Source: Nectonema munidae (Eukaryota; Nematomorpha; Nectonematoida; Nectonematidae). From it: a DNA stretch of 64,000 nucleotides. The stretch is from contig JAUIRK010000854.1 of NCBI GenBank assembly GCA_030549495.1, forward strand, positions 297,001-361,000. The letters are read 5' to 3'. The position numbers and the translations under genes were made by a program. Below, piece after piece: positions 50,201-59,200 of the stretch; within the stretch, counting starts at the first letter, position 1, and each line of letters starts with the position of its first letter. The notes beneath the pieces were generated by a model. That model did not search any database, was not told the DNA's origin, and was given only the letters and a program-made list of their open reading frames with translations.

Positions 50201-53200
50201 TGCTTAGCCTTAAATGGGTTAATAGGATTCCTAATTCCGATTAATCTTCCCATCGCCCTTCTAGTCCTAAGTTGAGCTGCGTATAGGAATATTTTGTTGA
50301 TTAAAATAGTTCTGTACCACTTGAAATATCGTGGATGCTTTGGTATCAGTCGATAAACTCTTCTGATGAGATTATGAAGAATTTTCATTTTTATGAAACT
50401 TTCGTCAATGACACGAGGCAGTAAAATATTTAGCAAGTTTTTACATCTGTTTCTTTGAGTTCTGATAAAACTATTTTTTACATTAATAACACGTCGTCTC
50501 TACTATGATTTTTTCATTTACGCTTCACTGTCCTATAATTCAAGGAACTTATGGGTATTAAAAAAGAATATGATTTTCTCTACTTCTTCCCGAGGAAAGT
50601 TTAGATATTAGTAAATTGCAAATACCTATTTTGCTTCATCTAATCTAAAATATAATTTATTAATTATAAATTAATCAGTTATTTTTCATCATTTTAACTT
50701 TTTTTGAATAAAAGGATTTGTACTTCTTTTAAAACGTGATAATATGTCATGTCATTGAGCTTATGTTTTGAAAGTTTAAGAAAAATATTTTTAAATAAAT
50801 TTAATTGATGAAAAAAATTATGAACTCATTTTCAATTAGTCTTCAAAAATAAAGGATTCTTCTAATTTTGGGAAAATGTAAACATAAGAAAGAATTTTAT
50901 TGTTTTCGAAGAGAAAGTTGCCATTATTAAGAGCTTGGATTTTCTAGAAAAAATTATTTTCTTATATTTTTTCATCAAATTGTGATCAAAAGGAGGCGTC
51001 TTAATGATATCATTTGTCCTAAGCGCTATGAATGAAATACAACGGTTCTTTTACTCCTTATATCTTTAGTAAAAACATTAATTTGTGTATTGGTTCGGCT
51101 AACAAAATCGGTGAACAATAAAGAATTTGCCGATACCGGCACATCATAGTCAATTTGCATGTTTTTCCCTGTGACACATTTATCATTCTATTTTTCAGTG
51201 ATATGCTTCAAATATCTAAACTTTCGTGTTGTACTTATTTGTTTTAAAAATGTCAGTATTTTATAACTGGCTATAGATAATCATGCGCTGAATTATTGAA
51301 TCTGTATTGTATTAACAGGACATAAGATTGAAGAAATTCCAGAGCTTCCCCTTGTTGTATCAAACAAGATCCAAAGCTTCAAGAAGACAAAAGAAGCTGT
51401 GAATGTCTTACGTAGGCTTCGTGCTTGGACTGATGTGATGCGCGTAGCTTTTTTTCTTTCTTCTTTTTTACACATCTCAAACAATTCCATTCTTTTTCAG
51501 GTGTATCAAACTAAGAGAATGAGAGCTGGAAGAGGAAAAATGCGAGGTCGTAGAAAGATCCAAAAACTTGGACCTTTAATCATTTATAAAAAGAATTTGG
51601 GAATTGTTAGAGCTTTTAGAAATATTCCAGGTTTTTCTTAAAATGTGAAATTGAGAAAATTTTCTATCTATTTAGATACATTTTAGGCGTGCAACTTTTA
51701 AAAGTTTCCAAAATGAATTTGCTTAAATTAGCACCAGGTGGTCATCTTGGTCGTTTTATCATATGGACGGAAGCTGCTTTTGCTGATTTAGACTCTGTAT
51801 TTGGAACATGGACTAAAAATTCTAAACAAAAGAAAGGATTTAGGTATGATGAATTCATTTTAATATATAATACAATCGATGATCTGTTAAGGCTAATATT
51901 TTTATAGTGTATTGATAAATTTTTATTATTTATGCAAAATCTTCCATTTCAGTAGTCCCGATCAATACAAATAATGGTCTTTTTACACTAATATTGGTTT
52001 GAAAAAAAAACATAAACTAAGAGTTCAAAATTCTAGAACAATCCTGTAACTAAATTATTTTGAAATAAAAAGGCAATTTTAGTTAAAAAATATTTACTCC
52101 TTTTGATTTTAATTAAAATTTAATATTTTTCATGTCAAAACTCATTCGTTTAATCATACACTGACCAAATCATCTCAAGGAATGAAAAAAGGGAAACAAC
52201 TGAAATTAGAAGGATTAAGCTCGAAAGATGCTTTTTTAGTGAAGTCTAGAGGATCTCTATATACCTACACTCAGTAATATTGGTTGGATGTATATAGAAA
52301 CTTTTTAGCCAATATCATTTGATTGTGATTCCAAAGGTTCCACAAACTTGTTGAATTTGGGAAAACACGAAAATCCAATTCGGTTTTTTTATTTGAGTTA
52401 ATTTACTTTCAATTTTCAAAAATCACACTTAACGCATTCAATATTCATTCAATAGTTGACAAATCTGGCTAAAGCTGTTTTTATTTAGATCCTGCAATTA
52501 AAAAATTTGAACAACCTTTAACAAAAGTATCGCTTGTCTTTTGGACAAGCAAAATAAACTAAAAAATTTAAGTTTGCAAAAATAAACTTATCTCTTCGAT
52601 TTTAAATGTTAGAGTAAAAGTAGACTTGTTTCCCCAATGTATTAAACGCAAAACAACTGGTCTTTCATTTTCAAACAAAATTATATGTAAGCAAAATTTA
52701 GATTAAATTGGAAATTTTTAAATGTTCAATTTCGAAGAATGAAAAAATTCAATAGCTTAATATATTTTCGCCATGCGATGAATACGCACCACCGCCATTT
52801 TTAACCTTATTGAATGCCAATATAAATGAATATTTTGATTTGCCCTGTCTACACTACCCATACATCTATTATACGAAAGGTTGATCAATTGCTACTAATT
52901 TTTTTTAGCGCAACACTACTGTCTTTTTCTGCAAAATAAATTTATTCTACTTCCCTTTCTTTCCATATGATCAAAAGATCCTCTTTCTTTTTTATTAAAA
53001 TCTTTTTTGGAAGAAAATGTAATATCGAAAATTCGATCAGCTCTTATAACACAAGAAACACATATTTTCATAACTTTTAGTTTTTCTAATGATCGAATTG
53101 AAATAAAATAATCATAAAATTTTTTAGCTCCGCTATAGAAAGCTTTCCAACAAAGTTCAAAACAACAGACCCGCATAAAACAATTTTTATCAAAAGCTCC

Positions 53201-56200
53201 GCTCTTTTCGAGAAAAGGATTTGTTTGAAGAATATAATCAGAAGTGGATGCCGTTATCCATGCCTTAAAACCCCATCTAATTGGCTTTTCTTTAACAAAT
53301 TGCTTTGCCGAGTGTCTGCCATAACAAGGGTCTTCAATCTTTTTAACATCAAGGGCCAAAAGTTATCAAGAAACGTAAATTCGTGTGTAAAGAAATAAAC
53401 AAGAAGACATTGAACTGTGTGCTTATGTTCTTAAATTTAAAATATAGTACAGTTAGAGATAGAAAATAGTGTAATCAATTTATTTCAATTAGACACTTGA
53501 TTCTGCTTATTGTTCGATAGCTTTTGCATATCAGGTAAAACTCATGTTGATCTCAAGGGCAAAAAATGATCCAAGTGGTCATCACCCAACTTTGATCTAA
53601 AACGATTTTTAGTATATTTATTTTTGAAAAAAGTTGTTCATAAGCATATTTACTTTCAAATAATATTGCTATACACTTAGCATTATTTGAGGTGTTTTTA
53701 TATTTTTCGCTTGGCAAAACATATTTCATGTAGAAGTCAGAAATGGATTCAGAATGAAATTTTGCTTTCGATAAGTCATCGCATTGTAAGTCAATTAACT
53801 CCAGCTGATACTCTTCGGCAACATTCTCTGTATCTATTTCGTAAGGAGTTCCAAACAAATTAAATAAGTTTTCATTTTGCTGGGAGTCATCAAAACGGCA
53901 GGAAAACTCTCATCAAATCCTAAATAGAGCCTTAAAAAATTTCTAGTACTTGTGATTTTTAAGATTTGAGAAATCAGCATAGTTTTCTTTGTGAAGTTGT
54001 GATTCCCATAGTTGAAATTTTTTGGTTTAGAACAAGCTTATTTTTTACATGAAGATGAAGATTCAAACTTTTCAACTGGGTTGTCGTCATGTCCATTAAA
54101 AAAAGCCAATTTCACAATCCTTAACCCTAGTGCCCCCTTGGGTCCATTTGGACCCCAAAAAAATGTTAACTGCATTTTTTTAACATTATTTTAAATCTTT
54201 CTGAAAGTTTAGCTATTCCTTTTTTTGATTATTTAACACAACTGATAAGTATGAAACTGAAAAAAGTTTTCAATGTTTCAAAAATTAACAAGTTATCTAA
54301 TATCCTGGGCTTTTATTTCAAGAAACAAAGAAATCTCTTCTCGATGTATACACTCCAGCATTTTCCACCTGATAAACCAACGAAAACTTGTAAAAAAAAT
54401 GTACGATCCTCGCACTCTGCCGACTTTTAGAAAATAAAAAAATTTATAACCAAGAATGGTAATATTCGTTTTCGTGATTGATTTTTATATCCAAAAGCTA
54501 AAAAAATGTATAGCTAAAAAAATGTGGCAGATCCAAGGGGCGGGCATCATGGGCCTAGGCCCTCTCCCCCTCCTATTAAAAATGGCTTCGAATATTACCC
54601 TTACATGTATAAAAAATAAATATTTGCAATTTATTCATGGCAAAATAATGTTAAAAATATGAAAACATAGGTAACACTGAACAACAACATAATTGCTTCC
54701 TCGATCAAACTAGCTAAAACTTGTTTGAAATGTATTTTTAAGTTAAAACTTATTAAACTTTTGAGTTGATTAGCTCTAGTTTAAAAAATACATGATGATT
54801 ACTAAATCGGTATATATATATATAACATATAATATATCTCCTCCGTCTTTGATCATTAATCATGTCATTAAGCAGTGTAAAATCAGTTTTTATATTTTCA
54901 TTATATTTTATTTTATTCTATTTCAGTGCTAATATAATTTAATGGCGCGTTCTTGTTTAAATAAAGCAGATAATTTTTGCTATATTTGCGGTGAAGTCAC
55001 TTTTGAATCTCAAAAAAGATCGATCACTAAAAACGTTAAAAAAGCATATTTTTTGTACTTTGGTTGTCAGATTGGCGATCAAGATAAAAGTTGGGCTCCA
55101 CACATTTGTTGTAACACCTGTGCTACAAATTTAAGACAGTGGTTAAATAAAAAAAGAAAAAAAATGCCCTTTGCTGTACCTATGATATGGAGAGTGCAAA
55201 AAAATCATGTTGATGATTGTTATTTTTGTTTAATTCCGCCTATAAAAAATGGAATTTCGAAAAAAAAGAAAAAAACAATCGCGTATCCAAATTTACAATC
55301 TGCCATCAGACCTGTTAAACATAGTGAATGTTTACCAATTCCTCTTGCTCCTGATCAAGTTGATTTAGATTCTAGTAACAATGAGTTACTTAGCGATAAA
55401 GAAGATTTAGATCCATTTTTTTCAGAAAAAAACTTCAAAACACCTCAACTGTTAACACAGTCAAGATTAAACAATTTAGTAAGAGATCTTCAACTTACTA
55501 AAACCAAGGCTGAAATTTTGGGCTCTAGATTACAAGAGTGGTGTTTATTGCAACCAGATGTAAAAGTTTCTGTATTCAGAAATCGCCACAAAATTTATGA
55601 AAAATATTTTGTACAAAAAGATTCTTTTATCTTCTGTAATGATATTTGTGGCTTGATGCAAGAAATGAAGATCAATTACATCTCATCGGAATGGAGGTTG
55701 TTCATTGACTCTTCTAAAACAAGTCTAAAAGGTGTATTGCTAAAAAATGGTAATAACATAAAATCAATTCCAATTGCATACTCACAACAAATGAAAGAGA
55801 CATATGAAAATATCAAAAACCTGCTTCTTAATGTTAAATACGCTATCCACAACTGGGAAATATGTGCAGATTTAAAAGTTGTAGCACTGGTAATGGGCTT
55901 GCAGAGCGGGTATACAAAGTATTGTTGTTTTTTATGTGAATGGAATAGTCGAGCTAGAAATTTACACTATTCAGAAAAAGAGTGGCCTTCAAGAAATATG
56001 ACACCTGGTGAGAAAAATGTGTTACGTCCAAATTTAGTGTGTAAAGAAAAGATAATTTTACCCCCGTTACACATTAAACTTGGAATAATGAAGAATTTTG
56101 TAAAAGCAATGAATACAGAAGGTTTCGGCTTTCAATATTTAAAGCAAAAATTCAAATCTTTAAGCGAGGCAAAAATTAAAGAAGGTGTCTTTGTTGGCCC

Positions 56201-59200
56201 ACAAATTCGCAAACTTTTTAAAGACAATTTTTTTCCATCAGTGCTTTCAAATGCCGAGAGAAAAGTGTGGGAAGCATTTAAGATGGTTTGTGCAGGTTTT
56301 TTAGGCAGAAAGAAAGCAGAAAATTATCCCGAGTTGATCGTAACTTTATTGACGGCGATGCATGAACTAAACTGCAACATGTCATTGAAGATGCACTTTT
56401 TACATTCCCATTTAAATTTTTTCCCTGAAAATTGCGGAGCTGTAAGTGATGAACATGGAGAGCGTTTCCATCAAACTATCGCTGTTTTTGAAAAAAGGTA
56501 TCAAGGCAAATGGGGGTCAAGCATGTTGGCAGATTACTGCTGGACAATAGCCAAGGAAGATTTGGATGAAACTTACAAAAGAATTGTAAAAAATTAATAT
56601 ATCATTAAACAATCTTTTTAATAATTTTTTTTGTTCGTTTAATATTCTTCAGTATACATCACTGTTGCTATTTTTATTTTAAAATTTAAAAATAAAACAT
56701 TTTTTTAGTATAAACAACTAAATTATACATATAATTAATGGTTAACAAATAGTTTTCTAGGACGGTAAAAATTGAAAAAGTGGTAGCTAATCAAAAATTT
56801 TTATGAATATATTCAAATTCTACGCGGAAAGTTATATATTAAAATGTTTTTGGTTTAAAAGAAGCAAAAAAAAATTTTTGATTTGTTGAACAGTGTAATT
56901 AGTGATTCTAAAAGACATAATACAGCTGTCGTATTCTCAGAAGACTTTTAGCAATATTGCAAAAAATGTAAATAGATCTGGATCCGCAACTGGCCGCCCC
57001 TTTACTGGTAAATATGTAAAGACAAGAGTTTAAATTATATTTTGAGCTTATGCAATTAAAAGCTTCATCAAAAATTTGACCATTAGCATCACTAAATACA
57101 ATTGAATTACTTTTTCAAAAATATATTCAATATGATTACTAAATATAATTAAATTACTTTTTCAAAAATATCATTTACATTATTGATAAAATATAGAATG
57201 TTTTTATGCTTGCTGTATTAAAAATTTTTATAGTTAAAACTTTAAATTTATTCCACCTTTAAAGGTGCACTGGCTAATTAAGAGTTATAACTAGGGTGGT
57301 TAAAAGTAAAAAAACTCATTTTTCATAATAATAAAAAAGATAATATAAACATTTTTCAAGACGTTTGGTACTTGAATTAACTGCTTTCAGGTTTTTTAGA
57401 AAAAATTTATTTTTTTTCCTATTTCCTAATTTATTGTTTTTGATGATCTCTGCTCTTTTGTTTTGTTTAGGTTGTCTTAAAATTCTTTGATCCTTTTAAG
57501 CCTACATCATAATCTTAAATTTAAATTTCTTTAAATGAAATTGTAATCTTCCTTTTATGACGCTTGGAAAGAATTAGCAAAATTGATAACAATTATGTTT
57601 ATTATATTTATGCGTGATTGATTCAACTTTACCTCCAAATTTACTTCAATTTGAGTTTAAATTTTAATCTTTGAAATAATTGATTTATTTGTACTTTTCT
57701 TATTTTTATTCAGAGCAAACAAATTAAATACCAGTCTAAAGCAAAATACGAACCTTTGTTTATGAATATCCTAATGAATTCACTGTTGATTTAACGGATA
57801 ACTTGTATTGTAAGCTTTGCAAAGTAAATGTAAAATTTGATAAATCTTTTTTTTTCTGGAAAGTCATCAGAATTGTGTAAAATACAAAACTTTAAAAGAA
57901 TCTGTTTCAAAAAATGAAAGTTTGAATCACTTCATGGAAACTTCAAACAAAAACTTTTCGAAAATGATAGCCAAGTCATTTTTAGAAGCTAATATCCCAC
58001 TACACAAACTTTGTCACCAAAGCATCGTTAGTTTATTTTCTAATATGGGGTTTTCACTCCCTTTTATTTCTCAGAGCTGGAAAATGGTTGACGAAATGGC
58101 AGTTGAAAAATCGAAGAAATTAAAAGTTTTTTAGTGTTTGATTGAAATGAGATAACATCATATATTTTTCCAATATTTTACTTAGTGATATTGAGGTTCC
58201 TCAAAAAACTGGCTGGTTCAATGCATTGCCTCAGAACAGCATGGCAACTCCCGTAAAATTATTCAAATAATAGATGGTGTTTTAAAGGAGTTTGAGGAGA
58301 AAAAATTTCATTATTCATATCTGATGCGGATGTGCTTCCTACAATGTGACTGCAGCAAAAACATTAAAGGTGCTCAATGAAAATCTTTTTCATATTACCT
58401 GTTTGGCGCATTTAATGCACATTGTGCTATAAAAGTTGTGGTGTTTTGTAAAGAAGTTGACGAATTGATAAGTTCGATGAAAATTCTGATTGAAAAAATG
58501 AAAAAAGAAAAGCTTTGCTTTAAGATATTGGCAGTCCGCTTCTTGGTTGAAAGCAGCCATTTATTAAAAATTCCTTACTGGATGAAAATTGCTGAATCTA
58601 TTGAAGATAGTGAAGATTTAATTGTTAAAAGAGATCTTAAAACTCTTGAAAATGAAAACCTAGTGATACAACTCTACAATATAAAGAAAGGTTTTTCTAT
58701 AATTTGCGACATAGTTGAAAAAACTTTGTCTACACATTTTTCTATAAAAAATACCTATGAAACATATGAAAACTTAAATTTTGAAGAAGATGAATGTGAA
58801 GTTAAAATCTATGTTTTAAATCAAGAATGGACTATAGTGGAAAAAATGGAGTTTAAAAATCCAGATATCGTTCATTCGACATATTGACTTTTACATAGTT
58901 CTCAGTCAATATCTGTACCAGTGAAGCGATCTTTTTCGCTACTAAAAAAGTTGTTAGCTAAAGATTGACAATTTTTTTCCACTAATATATTTAAATATTT
59001 TTTATTTTATTATAATACATCTTCGTGAAGCGCGATTTTTTATCGTTTTTTGTACCCTTTTCAATAAAATTATGAAAAAAGTAATGAACTAAGTTAAAAA
59101 AGTTTTTGAGTTTAAATTGAACACTAAAATCATAAGTCTTTTTTTTATTATAAAGGTCAAAAATTCGAGGAAGATAGGTCAAAAAATTGCCCTTTTTATT

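Larger units (their letters stand above)
57291..59193 (+). mobile_element. hAT transposon relic 2
   Basis: A plus-strand hAT relic of the same kind as that at 1708-4272. Left-end wording CTAGGGTGGTTAAAAGTAAA and right-end wording AGGTCAAAAAATTGCCCT (AGGGCAATTTTTTGACCT reversed) recall the ends of relic 1, but no target duplication was seen. The limits are tentative. Confidence 0.45.

Noticed and set aside
50113-50436. 107-codon minus-strand basic frame
   Set aside because: It runs through the TTAA-flanked MITE and shows no recognised domain.
51844-51910. C-box-like ATGATGA at the start of RPL4 intron 6, possible box C/D snoRNA
   Set aside because: No D box or terminal stem, and the C box overlaps the splice donor region.
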